From NCBI RefSeq assembly GCF_000149955.1, contig NC_030997.1, positions 868,001 through 932,000 on the forward strand: 64,000 nt of DNA, read 5' to 3'. Source of the stretch: Fusarium oxysporum f. sp. lycopersici 4287. Taxonomy: Eukaryota > Ascomycota > Sordariomycetes > Hypocreales > Nectriaceae. The notes below the pieces were generated by a model that worked only from the letters and a program-made list of their open reading frames with translations, ran no database searches and was not told where the DNA came from. The position numbers and the translations under genes were made by a program. This document shows, piece after piece, positions 10,713-22,663 of the stretch; within the stretch, counting starts at the first letter, position 1; the number at the start of each line of letters is the position of its first letter.

Positions 10713-13083
10713 TCAGTCATTTTCTGTTTCCGTCTCGGTACCAGGACGGCACTCGCTTCTCCTTGCATTGGCCAACGCGGCTGTCACCGCTTCGTCAAGA
10801 TCGGCGTGGAAGAAGGGCCTGTCGGTCGGGAAAACCGGTCTGAGACCTTGTTTTTCTGCTGGTGTAGCAGGTGATGACGATTCGATTTCTGTGCTTGTTC
10901 GCGTGCCGATTGTGCTTTCGTCGTCTGTGCTGCTCTGTCGTCTTCTATTTTCGTGCGCCTCGTCAAATGATCTTGCCAATGGTAGAATTGAAGTCCAGCT
11001 TCCAATCGCATGACCATTCTCTGTCGCTCTTTGACCAAACCCAACGGCTGTCAAAGCTCGTCTCGCCCATCGATTTCGCAGTCCGCCAAAATGCCATTCG
11101 ATTGAATATGGGCTCGCCCATCGATCTAGCGCATTTCTCACATCAACCAGGCCCTGAACACTGGTGATGTCAATATTGTGAATTGTTGAACAGTCGATCA
11201 CGACTGCTCGTAACAAGGGCAGCTCTGTATCTCCTTTGTACACGGCAGGTTTGTCACACCACAGAGCCTCCGACTTGTCGCACTCCGGCTCCTCGGTCGC
11301 CCGTTTTGTGTGAGTGTACACGTAATCTGTCAACGTCTTGAAGTGCATTGCTTGGTTGAGATAATTGAGGCCTTCAGGGAAATGGTAGATCAAGATGCCT
11401 GGGTGGGGGCTTTCGACTGGGATGTCTTTGTTTGAAGCGTCTTTTCGAGAAAGACTCAAGTAAATATCACGCGATGGTGCCTTCTCGCGCGCATTCGCAG
11501 ACAATGATTGCTCGTAATCGCTTGGATCAATCTGCTGGACAGTGACCCGACCCAGGAACTCGCCGCTGGTGCGCGCAATGCGAACGAGAAGAAGTAAAAA
11601 TGAGAGACCAGTGGTGACATAGATACCTGTTTCGAGTCCAGTAAATAATGCTATCACAACTCCAGCCACCCAGATGAAGAACTCGAAAGGCGACAGTCGC
11701 CAATACTTCATCACTGTAGACGGAGAAGCGACGAGATTCGAAACAGCATGGATAATCAGACCAGCCAGAGCGGCTCGTGGAATGAAGTAAAACACTCCCG
11801 TAAGAGCGTAAAGCGCAAGAAGTAGCATGAAGGCGCTGAAGAGACCAGCCATGGGCGTCTTGACACCAGCCTTCGACAGAACAGCCGAGGCGCCAAATGA
11901 CCCCGTGCATGAGTAACCACCCAGAAATGGCCCGATGATATTTGCTGTACCTTGAGCCATGATCTCTTGCGATGGGGCAACTTCGTATCCGTGCTTCTTA
12001 CCAAAGCTTTTGGCGATAGCGATATGCTCGACGATGAGGATGATAATGATGATGGGGCTTTGAGGGAGAACAACGCCAATGAGATCAGGCTTTAAATCAG
12101 GAAGGCCAGCGTGGACGAAACCTGTGATGGATTAGCGCTTGAAGGGGACAAGATTGAGTGGTTGACGTACCTTGGTTGATGTGTCCCACAATTCGGAACT
12201 TGCTCTCAGCTTCCTTCAAGTTGCGGTTGACCAGGAAGCTCACCAGTGTATATAATAGCATGGCGAAGGTGAGGCGCAGGGAAGACATGATTGACCACAT
12301 CTTCTTTCGCGCAGGCTGACGAGCCTCCAACTTGGCAAAGACAAACTTCGCTAATTCCAGTAGAACAAGACAAGTAATACCGATAGCAGCGTCCAACTTG
12401 GTGCCGCCCAGGTTCTTCATTGTCGATATGAACACTTTGTAAGGCTCTTCACGTGTATTGACGCCGTGGATGCCCAGCAATACAGGGAGCTGAGTACACA
12501 TGATGGAGATGCTGGCTGCTGTGATGAAGGCTGACACTGGGATGTAGGGGATGACTTCGACGAGCCATCCAAGACGAAATAAGCCCATTGCAAAGAGAAT
12601 AATACCAGTCATGAATGACAACGTGCCGGCGATCTCGGCACTTGTATATGTATCTGGTCGTGATTCGTGGACGTGGGAGATGACTTCTCCAACGAGAAGG
12701 GAACCGACAGCGGTGGTCTAGGGCCTCATGTTAGCCAAGAAGTAAAAGATTTCGGTTGACCGACGTACTCCAATGACAATGTCTTTCGATGTTCCAAACA
12801 ACCAGTACGTTGCCGCACCAGCAAAAGAAGTATACAGCCCAAAGTCTGGCGGTAGCGTAGCAAGAAGAGCATACGCCATGGCTTGAGGAATAACGACCAA
12901 CCCAACGGTCAAACCAGCAATACTATCACCCAACAGCCACCGCCAGTTGTATCTCGGCAACCAATTCAAGCAAGGAAACAAAGACTTGGCAAACCGAAGT
13001 GAATCATGTCGGCTTGGAACGCACTCGCCCAGCGCTTCCTTCACTGTCGGTTCAACTTCGTAATAATCGATCGACTTCTTCAT
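10713..13083 (-). CDS. SulP-family sulfate permease with STAS domain
   Basis: Exons 13083-12769, 12717-12171 and 12121-10713 give 756 residues; introns are 51 and 49 nt. The N-terminal cytosolic stretch of about 55 residues is followed by a SulP core with GLTVGLVVIPQAMAYALLA in the first helix pair. A further core helix carries GPFLGGYSCTGSFGASA, and others follow up to about residue 480. The C-terminal part is a STAS domain (AVVIDCSTIHNIDITSVQG), followed by a Ser/Thr/Glu-rich tail that may be phosphorylated. The protein imports sulfate with protons at the plasma membrane in the Cys-14/SutB manner. It is head-to-tail with the YeeE/YedE gene (296 nt apart), completing a local sulfur-uptake group. 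Confidence 0.9.
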
Positions 13084-13785
13084 GATTGCCCCAGAAAGAA
13101 AGTAAGGTTATTTTTGAGGAAAATCAAGTTTATTTTGTGGGCCGTTGGGAAGGATTTATAGATATCATGGGTGAGGCCGACAGCCGTGGAGCGAGACGGT
13201 AAAGTCGGCGGGGCCGCTGTGAGACGTTGGTCGCCGATCAGTTGGGGCCGGTGGTGACGGTGCCGATATCCTCGGACGGTCAAGAAGATGCAGGGAGAAT
13301 CGAGATCGGGCCACAAAACCTGTTGATCTGTTTTGCTTGTTTTTCAGACGTCTTATCGGCCGGTACATGCGGTACAACCCTTCTTTGGGGAACTCGGTGC
13401 GAAATGGCTGTTCGCTTCAGAACACGATAATGAATGGCGCTCCAAGATACGAATGAAGAAATTGTTGAGGACCTCTACGATACGCAGGAGTGAGCATTGA
13501 ACATTTGATATTTCGGGATATTTTAATTTATTTTATTACAGCATGACATTTATCCGTACTTGTAACTGTTCCCTTCCTGGCTGTCTGATAGTATGCGGAG
13601 TCTCCGTAAAGCATTCAATGCTACAACATGGAACAAGCACATTCTCATAAGACGCTTTCATGGTTCGAATATTCAATTACTTTCATTATATGCACCTATA
13701 TAGACAAAAGAATAACTTGCTTGAAAGCAAAACCTGGGACTGGCTCATGCACAAAGAACGCTCCAAAGTCCCTGACAACCAAATT
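13084..13785. other. Intergenic; promoter of the sulfate permease
   Basis: No gene is supported. The left half is the upstream region of the permease (transcribed leftwards) and the right half is the 3' region of the adenylation-reductase gene. Confidence 0.5.
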
Positions 13786-16700
13786 TTAAGAATCCAAAAT
13801 GGGACCATACGCCGGAATACCGCGACTCTCCAGCTGATAAACCACTTTCGCTGTCGTCGATCTGTTGGAAATGATGCACACACATTCAGCGCCGCTCTCC
13901 TTGTAGGCTTGATATGCTAACTTGACCATATCTGGTCGACCCTTCTTGTCTGTATCCCAGATGATTGCCTCAGAGTCCATGGCAAGAATAGTATCGAGGA
14001 TCTCTTGTCCATAAGTTGAGAGAGGGTTCTTGGTAGACCAGACTACGTGGCACGGAACGCGCCTCTCCATGATGACAGGCATACAGGGTCCGATGCCTGA
14101 TCCTGTTGCGACCAGAACGACCTTCTTGAACAGCGGTGCGACAGCAAGAACACCAGATGCCGGAGTACCTCGAGTCCAGATGGATGTCGGAGGCTTCTCG
14201 ATGATCCGCTTGGTCCAGTCACCTGCTTTAGATACAATGATTGAGAAGCCTTTACCGCTGGGTTCAGGAATGGCTGCGAAAGCATGCCACTCAATCATGG
14301 GTCGATCAGTGATGCGAACACCTCGTGAAGTGCAAGGTCCAGGTGTGCAAAAGTCGAAGTGAAGACGCACAGCGTGGTTGGAGAGAGGCTCAGGCCTGAC
14401 GTTAACACGACGAAGTCTGGCCCAAGGCAGGGCGATGCTGAGAGTGATGAGTGACAGTAGGTAGATCGTTGGATTCTTGGCCAATGCGTGCCCCAAGGGC
14501 TCAGTTGCCGTTGCTGCTGTTGATGTAATGACATGGGCCCAAACAAGAGCGACAGAGAACCAGCCGACAAAGCGATGCGCCCACTCGAACTGATCGTGCA
14601 TCTTCATGCGGACACTGGGGTACGCCATACCAAGGATGAATAAGAGCAGAAGAAGGATGACATAAGTCAAGGCGAGGACGACACACTTGATAGGAGGCTG
14701 GTATGTCTCCAAGAGAAAGTCTCGGCTTGTAGAGATTGTGTACATGAACCACCAAGCAGTAGCAGAGACGGCGCAGCCAGAGTGAACACCACCGTTGTGA
14801 TATACACGGGCAAAGTGCCTTCGGATAGACAGAGGGAATGACGTGGGAACTCGGGAGCAGACGAAGAATATCGCGTTGACAACGTAGTCTTGACGTACGA
14901 GGACGGCGCAGAGAAGATTCGAAGCGACAGCCGTCGCGACCTTGGAAGGGGATGGGAAGAAGTTATTGTTGCGGCTTTCCCAAAGAAGGAAGATGAGTAC
15001 AGTGAGGTTGGAGATGAAGATGAGGCCGAAGAGCTTGCGATATGCTGAGAATGCAGTGTGACGGAGCCAGCGCCATCCATGGAAGCCATTCTTATCAGGA
15101 AGTGCATACTCTTCAGTCTCAACCTCTTCATAGTCCTCAATAACGGCCTTGGGATCCTTCTCCAGATCCCTCATGATACCATTCTTCTCGCCCTCAAAGA
15201 GCGTTCCATCACTGGAACTGCCAATCGACAGCAAGCGCTCATGCGATGGCCAAACTGTCTCCGGTCTAGCCTTCACAACCGCTTGCTGAACGTCACTCTT
15301 ACCCTCAGCAATCTTGTACAAAGCTCTCTTGTCAATCTTTCCATTCGGCGTGAGTTCCAGAACGGGAAGATGTTTCCAGATTGTGGGGACAGCGTAGAAG
15401 GGCTGGGTCTTTCCAACGGTTTGTTTCAGCTCCGTTTCAGCGATCGGGATGTGGGAGGAGTAGAAGCCCCACAGAGCGTTGTCGATCTTTAGGGCGCAGC
15501 CTTTTATGACGCCGGGGGTTGATTCGATGGAGCGGGATACGCCGTCGAGCTCGACGCGGAAGCCTTGGATCTTGACTTGGTCGTCTTTTCGGCCGAGAGG
15601 GAGGAGGCTGCCGTCTTCAAGCCATTGGGCTAAATCGCCAGTGTTGAACATCATGTTGCTACTCATGTAAGTATCAATCCGTGACGGTGAGATTGTAGAG
15701 AACATACCCATCGTTGGTGAACTTGTCCAGCTTGTAGCGAGTAGCTGTTAGTTCGGGAAGATTGATGTAGCCTCGAGAAACACCTGGGCCTCCAGCCCAC
15801 ATAACACCAGGTTGGCCAATTGGAACAGGGTTCTCATTATCATCCAAGATGTAAACATTCGTGTTGGGGTTAGGCTTGCCAATCGACAGTGGAATACCTG
15901 GTTGGTGAAGATGCGCTGTGTTGAGCATGCTGATCTCGGTTGGTCCGCAAACGTTCCAGAAGTTGACATGGGGAGCCCATTTCTCGGCGAGCGCCAAAGG
16001 GCAAGGCTCGCCGCCGACAGCGATTGTATCGACATTGGGAAAGTCCTCGATTCGTGGCATGTACTTTTGGACGACCGATGGTGTAGCGATGATGGTGTCG
16101 CAACGTTGGAGACACTCGGTCCAGGGCTCGAGGCCGCTTCCTCTGATGTGAAGAGTACCGCCGTTCATCATTGTACCCAAGATCTCCCAGGCACCTGTTG
16201 GCAATAATGGTTAGTCCAGTCAATTGAAGAGTGTCAGATCTCACTTACACATATCGAAAGCGACATTCAGCTGCTGTGCCACGTTCCTGCCAGGTCTAAT
16301 GCCGAGCTTGGATGGCTCTGCCAAAAGGGTATTGGTGACACCTCGATGTCTCACGTCCACACCCTTAGGTCGGCCTGTCGTACCCGAAGTGTAGATGACA
16401 TATGCACCATCATCTGGACCGACCTCCACCATAGGATGTGAAGGGTTGCCTCTGCGCCAGAGATCTGAGTGGCTGTCCAGATCGAGAACATTAACAAAGT
16501 TCCGTCGATCATCTGGAATGCTGCGAACAACCTTGTCAAAGAACTTGGGAAGACAGAGAACAACAGGAGCGTCGGAATCGGCAATGTCAAAGCCCAGTGT
16601 GTCGTCGGTGACGATGCCACCATCCAACGGTACGTATTGACCACCAGCTTTAAGAACAGCGAGGATGAAGACAACCATCTCAATGCAACGCGAGTACACC

Positions 16701-16975
16701 AACACAACACGATCGCCAACCCTCAAGCCGAAAGTATGTATCAGCTCGTTCGCCAACATATTTGCCCGTCGGTTGAGCTCTCGATATGTGATGGTGCTCC
16801 CGTCATAATGTCGAACCGCAATGAGATCAGGGTGCGCCAGCGCAACCGCCTCAAAAGCGTGATGAGCAACATTATACGGAATAGGACACTCAGGTCCCTT
16901 GCTGAATCGGTTGAATAACACTCTATCCGCCAGGGAGAGGCTCTCAAGAGAGCTGAAAGAATAGGAAGAAGACAT
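13786..16975 (-). CDS. NRPS-like adenylation domain fused to a membrane ferric-reductase-like module
   Basis: Exons 16975-16249, 16194-15708 and 15658-13786 give 1028 residues; introns are 54 and 49 nt. Residues 30 to about 515 form a complete adenylate-forming domain: A3 core YTSGTTGRPKG (195-205), A5 CGPTEIS, A7 NTGDLA, A8 GRKDDQVKIQGFR and A10 TPNGKIDK. No phosphopantetheine carrier motif (LGGxS-like) follows. Instead, after an acidic linker, there are about six membrane helices from residue 590, with candidate haem histidines in HNGGVHSG and in a H-x13-H pair starting at FEWAH. The C-terminal FAD/NAD(P)-binding part carries LVATGSGIGPC. The predicted chemistry is activation of an acid plus transmembrane electron transfer; the substrate is unknown. 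It is divergent from an enoyl-CoA hydratase. Confidence 0.85.
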
Positions 16976-17933
16976 GATGGGACGCTTTGGGCATAGAACG
17001 TCTGACCACCAAGCATGCCGTCAAGGCTGCGTCATGGTGATCTCCTTAAGTATTTGTAACCTGCAAAGAAAATTGCAATTGGAAATGACGGAGAACCTTA
17101 ACAGCACAGGATATTGACTAAATTTCCCCTTCTGGTTTCGGAACAAGAAACGTCTACGACAATCAGTGTATCCGGCAGCTCGATTCTTGGCAGCATAAAA
17201 CCCTGAGCGTCTTTAGCATGTGGATTCGGCCGAATAAGGTTGCATTAGTGAGATCTTTTGGCTCAGATGCATAACGCTCCGTTGGGATTTCTACTCTTTA
17301 CGGAAGCTGATCCGCCGCAGTGACCAAGGCAGATAAAGGCAGGTCCCTGTATATCAGAGGCGTAACGATCAGGGTTTAGTACGAGATTCCCAAAACGAAA
17401 CGGAGATCGTTCTGTTTTACGTAGTAAATGGCGAGCTTGACAGGGCAATACTGCAACAGAATAGGCTTACCGTTCGGAGTGGGGAAGGGAATCTGCAAGG
17501 GGCCCTGAAACTCGTCACGTTTTGTGGTCTTCAACGGCGTTCGTCAGTGCTTCTTTTTTGTTCTTTAGGGAAGTTGGCTAGTTGGGATACTTACAAAGAG
17601 AATTGTAATCAGAGTGGGATAACGAAAAGAGTAACAAAACCGTTGAGGCAACGTGTAGATCTTCAATTGACCTGCCCCAAATGCCGAAACGACCGTTCCG
17701 GAATCTGTGACGAGACCAAAAACTCCACAAGGTCGAAACTTGAGATTTTTTTCATGAGTTCAGTACGATGGATCAAGGGACAGATTGTCAGTGCGCTTGA
17801 CGAGACCCTCATGTATGATGAAAGACTTAAACAATTGACCTCGCTCATCTTCGGGTTGCGAATTGCTTCATTTCATCATAACCAAGATTTAACTGAATTT
17901 CCTCGACAGCGAACGTTTCAGAGACACGTCACA
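16976..17933. other. Divergent promoter region
   Basis: It separates the start codons of the adenylation-reductase gene (leftward) and the hydratase gene (rightward). An open frame continues upstream of 17934 in frame with the hydratase but has no conserved features and was not included. Confidence 0.5.
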
Positions 17934-19033
17934 ATGGAGAACCTCCAGGATATCAAGCTCTCGACCGCCAGCGATACTGGTGTCGCACTCATCCAGTTCA
18001 ACAGACCAGCCAAACGCAATGCCTTTTCACAGAATATGATAAACGAAATAGTCGCCACTCTGGACCATCTAGACTCAGTGGATACCGTGCGCGCTGTGGT
18101 TTTGACTGGTGGACCTGAAGGGCACTTTTGTGGTAAGTTCAGAGTTTCTCCATCGGAAGAATAGAGAGTTCTTTGGTGGGATAAAGTTGTTCTGATAATG
18201 CGGCTGCTAATTGAGTTTCGGGAGCAGCTGGCATGGATTTAAACGAGTTGGTGGAGCTGTCGACTTCGAAAGCCCATAAAATTGAGTTTCTCAAGGATTT
18301 GACCGATGCGCTAGCGAGGTTTTCCAAGCCTCTCATTGCTGCTGTTGTTGGGTTTGCTGTAGGTGATCTACTGATCGCCACTCAGAGTTTGAACTAATGA
18401 GATACAGTTGGGTGGTGGTTTCGAGATTGCTCTTGCTGTAAGTTGAGAACATCAATCCTCACGCGTGATTCAAGCTAATGGTTTAGTGCGACATCATCTA
18501 CGCTGCTGAAGATGCCATGTTCGGCCTTCCAGAGGTCAAGATCGGTACCATCCCCGGCGCAGGCGGTACACAGCGCCTGGCTCGTGCCCTAGGAAAGCAC
18601 AAGGTATCTCACGATCAAACCAGCCCCAAACCTTAGTGACAATCACTGACTACCGGTTCTAGGCAATGGAGTTCGTCTTGACAGGCGAGCCAGCAAGTGG
18701 AGCTGAATTTGAGCGACTTGGCGTTGTAACAAAGGTCTTCCCCAGGTCAGACGTTGTCCAAGCAGCGACGTCGCTGGCTGAGAAGATTGCGCGTCTGTCA
18801 GCTCCGGTTATCGAAACGGCCAAGAAAGCTGTTTTGACTGGTGAGTTTGACCAATAAGATTCCCCGGCCTTGTCCGTTGGTGATTAACCCTTGCCGCAGT
18901 GGAAAATTCGACCCTTGATGCTGGGATGACGCATGAAAAGGCGCTGTACTATTCGACGTTTGGGCTGGATGATTTCAAGGAGGGAATCCAGTCATTCCTC
19001 CAGAAACGACAGCCCAGCTTCAAACATTCTTAG
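17934..19033 (+). CDS. Enoyl-CoA hydratase/isomerase (crotonase) family protein
   Basis: Six exons (17934-18132, 18228-18358, 18408-18437, 18487-18603, 18663-18840, 18900-19033) give 262 residues. The third exon is only 30 nt and encodes [10 protein letters not shown], part of the oxyanion-hole motif. Other crotonase marks are [11 protein letters not shown] near the N-terminus, the CAGMDL loop, and [18 protein letters not shown] with the catalytic Glu. The enzyme adds water to a 2-enoyl-CoA, as in beta-oxidation or leucine/isoleucine breakdown. There is no strong mitochondrial presequence and the C-terminus (KHS) is not a standard peroxisomal signal, so its location is open. The start is the ATG beginning MENLQD, 30 residues before the first crotonase motif. 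Confidence 0.87.
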
Positions 19034-20176
19034 TTATCTTAGTGTAAATTGAACAGACATCAGTGTGATAAACTTCCCAGTCTTGCCAACAATGGCAAAT
19101 TACTCCGTACCCTTAGATCCAAATTCCCCATGTCAATGACTGATGCAATTGCTATTCTTATCCCAAAAAACCGTTAAATTACTCAGGGACCCAACGTTAG
19201 GGTCTCACAGCTAAGGCCCACTTGTGGATAGCCTCCTTTCCCCTGCCTTAGTAAAACCCACCTTCAAATGCCGCTAGGTTAGATCCCCGAAGATGTCAGT
19301 TCCGCGACGATTAGGCGACTCAGCTGTCACTCATTACCGCGGAAATACATCCTTGGCTCACGCAATACCGTTGGCATAAGCCGAAGGCTGAAACCTGGTC
19401 TTATGAAACAAGGCTTCGTAAAACATGTTACGGCGATGTTTGGCTTGTTAGACATAAGCATTGGCCTTGTTGGGCTGTAACACGATGGAGATGCAACTTC
19501 TTCTCCGAGTTTGCCGTGAGTGCATGGATCAATGGAGGAGGCAACATTGGCCCTGGCGATACAATTCCTGGTAGCCTCAAGATCTCCCATGTTTCTGGTG
19601 TCGCTTTATTAATCAATACGAGTCCATGACCCGTCCTCAGGGAGCAGGATCAACTTCCAACCGTGAGTCAGAGTGTCAATATATATATATATATATATAT
19701 ATATATTCTAAGGTCCACAAATCTACGTAAAATATATATTAATTTTACCTACGTTCTGTTATTATTTAGGATATATATATAGTAAGTCTTCTTGCTTTGG
19801 GGCCCAGGCAACGCTTCGGAGCAAAGGTTCCTGAGAGGCAGAGACCTAACCTAAACACGAGAAGGTTTTATTTGAGTCAAACACTCAAGGCAGAAATTGT
19901 ATTAGACAGAAGCTGATTTTGTGAAGGGTGCATTAAGAATTTCTATCTGTATTTAGAGGTAAAATATTTATCAGTGAGAAGTTCAGGGATCCAAGTCAAT
20001 CCGAGCCAGGCCCTTTGCTCTTCTATGATCAAACGGAAGAAGTGAAGTAGATGCAAGTATGGAACAACTAATAGTAGATTCACTGGTAAAAGGCGAAATT
20101 TTCTAAGTGAATTAGATAGCAGTGCTCAATCTGCCGTGGGGTCCAATCCTCATCGGGGTCTTATGAGCCAAAGCTC
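19034..20176. other. Intergenic with AT repeats
   Basis: No gene is supported. It holds an AT dinucleotide tract and AT-rich flanks to about 19,785. A plus-strand stretch ending at 19,626 is open for about 35 codons but has no relative I recognise. Confidence 0.55.
19679..19706. repeat. AT dinucleotide microsatellite
   Basis: Fourteen AT units are followed by further short AT runs near 19,729 and 19,771. This is a simple repeat in an intergenic region. Confidence 0.9.
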
Positions 20177-21373
20177 TCAGTAAACAGCCATTCCAGTCCA
20201 AGAAGCACGGTTTCCAAGTCCGCTCAAGTCGATCACTTTTGGACCATAAGAATTATGCCTCAAGTCAAAGACAGCAATCGCTGGAGCGGCCTGCAGAGCA
20301 TAGAGCTTGGAGCCACTAATAATGGCATCGAAGTTGCCCTTACCAGCAACGTATCCAGGGAGAGTGCGTCCGATGGCCATAGTCTCGGTGTTGAGAGCAG
20401 TGACGTCGGGAACAGCGGCATCGAGGAGATAGACAGAGCTAGAACCAGCGGAAGTGACGGTCCAGCAAGTGGCCATTTGTTTTGGGACCGTAATATTGGT
20501 CTTGGTGAGTACAGTGAGATCATCGGCGATGGACACGAATGCTGCACCGTAAGCGGGCGTGGAAACAACAGCAGAGGCGTCTGAAATAAAGCTCATTCCA
20601 AAAGCAACTGGCAAGTTATTGGGCTGTGACTTTACGGCTTCCTCACTCACGTATCCGTTCTCGACCTTATAAGCATAAACGAAACCACTCTCCATGCCGT
20701 TTCCCTTGATGGTGACAAAAGAGCCGTCTCAGAAGGGTTGAAGAGAATGTTGGAAACGGTGTTGGGAGGTCCTGTTGGAGGAGAAGTCTGATGAAAGACG
20801 GGTAGAGGCTTGAGGTTACCCTGGGGCTTCAAGCCGTCGCAGTCCGAGACCGTGAAGCACTGAACGCCCGGCTTGGTTCCAGTATTGGCGACGCAAGCAA
20901 GCTTGTTCTTGCGAGAATAGGCAACCGTGTTAGGAGCTGTGCCGACAGTATCGACAGGCTCTCCGAGAAGAACCGGGTGAGCTGGGTTCTCCTTCGGGAT
21001 ATGGAAAGCGGCCAAAGTGTTGGAGCCAGCGTTGACGGTGAACAAGCGGTTTCCGCTCACAACAATGGAGCCTTGGGAGAACAGGGGATCTGGTCGAGTT
21101 GTCAGCGACTTTCTCGGTGCTGATATAGTCTCACTTACCCATCTTCACAGGGCCGTTCATGTTATTACCAATAAGACCCCTTCCACCAGTAGAGGTTCTC
21201 TGTGGCTTACCCAGCGAGCCATCCTTGGCAATGCTGAGTGAGACAACAGAAGCTCCCTGGGGGTCGCTGTCGAGGAAGTACAATGCACGATCGGACTTGT
21301 GAGGCTTGGGATGGGCCTGCGTGAGCGAGGCTGTAACAAGAAGCGCGTTGATGAGCTTCATTATGAATTTCAT
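20177..21373 (-). pseudogene. Secreted beta-propeller (lactonase-like) protein with one frame break
   Basis: The first exon (21373-21139) encodes a signal peptide ending ..TASLTQA. The second exon (21089-20177) follows a 49-nt intron. The protein looks like the secreted seven-bladed lactonase/3-carboxymuconate-cyclase-like group: repeated blades with FTVNAGSNTLAAF and VSNILFNPSETAL. At about 20,717-20,724 the frame changes: the blade entered in one frame continues as FVTIKGNG in the next. The exons sum to 1148 nt, one short of a multiple of three, which fits a single base lost from a T-run (AAAA on the plus strand). Either the gene is inactive or the sequence has an error; the rest looks intact, about 382 residues. 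Confidence 0.65.
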
Positions 21374-22663
21374 AGTGTCAAAAGAAAGTCGTCAGTGAAG
21401 ATTGAGGGCAGCTGCGAGTAGCCTGGTGCTTGAGATATCTTCGTTGAGACTGTCAACCGCGTATCTATATATGTTTCGACTCGGCATCTCAGATCCGAAA
21501 TATTCACCGTGCCTTCATCCGTAAATTAGTTGAGTTAAACCAAAAGCAATGCCTATGTGCCGAACGGACCAGATAGATGAGGGTTATGTAGAGCAAGAGC
21601 CAATAGAACATGGAAACCACGATATTAACTGAAAATCTAGCGTCTGATTGAAACGATGATCCATTTCGAATAAGCTCAACTACGAAACTTTACTCAAAGG
21701 CCATGCCCAATCGAGGCCATTTGTTGAGTCAACAGTAAGTGCTGACAGTCAAAGGATTCGTCAGTTGCACTAGAGATCAAAGAGTGGTGAAGTAGTGAGA
21801 GAAACTCAGCGACCATCTTCCTAAAGAAGACAACGGCGTTTAGTCAATTAAATACAACGGGGCCGTGGAGCTGCCAGTGACACACCCGTCCATTCAGATG
21901 CATAGAATGCGTTCTCGTCAAAGTGTAAGCGGGCCGTCAGCGCTGTGCATCGAATGCGTTATGCCTCTTATGGGAATATTGATTAGATGTCTGTTTTTCC
22001 GAAGCAGGGAGCTCATTTAGCGTCATCTACACCTGAAGTCCTCGGAAGTCATTCACCTGGACATTAAGAATCTTACATGCGCCAATAATCAGCGAAGCAT
22101 GGCCGTCGGAGGTAGATGTTGCTCATTCTGGTGTCAGGTTGTTAGAAAATGTTTTTTTTGGAGTTAAATCCCGCTGGTTGCCATTGATCTGACATGCCCA
22201 AATTCGTTGCGAAATACTATTTCGTGGCTACAAAAGAACAAAAGCAAATAGCATATGACAGACTTAGCCCCCAATGCTCATCTCTGATTAGCAGCTTAAA
22301 TGATCAGTTAATATTCACTCAATTTGATTTGGATCAGTCTTCAGTTAATGGAATTGGTCTACAGCATCGAACACGCCGACAACAATTTGTGGACATCACG
22401 AATAGCTGCAGGGTAGACAGCGCCGAAGCCTGGAGCTACGACCCAGGCTGGGGGAGACAATGAAACTTAGAACCTCAATCCTAATGGATGAAAATACTTA
22501 AGCAAATTATCATAAGCCTACGGGGTCTTTGATGAATTTATTTTGGCATCCTTGGCCAAGTCACGCAGCCCCGATAGCGTGATATACTGTCTAAATCGTT
22601 AGTTCACTCACTGCCTGAGTCAGCGTCAGCAAGCAGAAACAAGGCTCTCTATCCCCTCTTAAC
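21374..22663. other. Intergenic
   Basis: Promoter of the propeller gene on the left, HET gene leader on the right. No gene is recognised; the open frame at 22194-22463 has no features. Confidence 0.5.

Noticed and set aside
10784..11167. Plus-strand frames over the sulfate permease tail
   Set aside because: They are antisense to the STAS domain and Ser/Thr tail of a secure gene.
19327..19626. Possible small gene or gene remnant near the AT repeat
   Set aside because: Open frames on both strands have no recognisable family, no clear start and no splice structure.
19679..19800. AT-rich tract as a transposon or RIP relic
   Set aside because: No terminal repeats, target duplication or transposase remnant; it is a simple microsatellite with AT-rich flanks.
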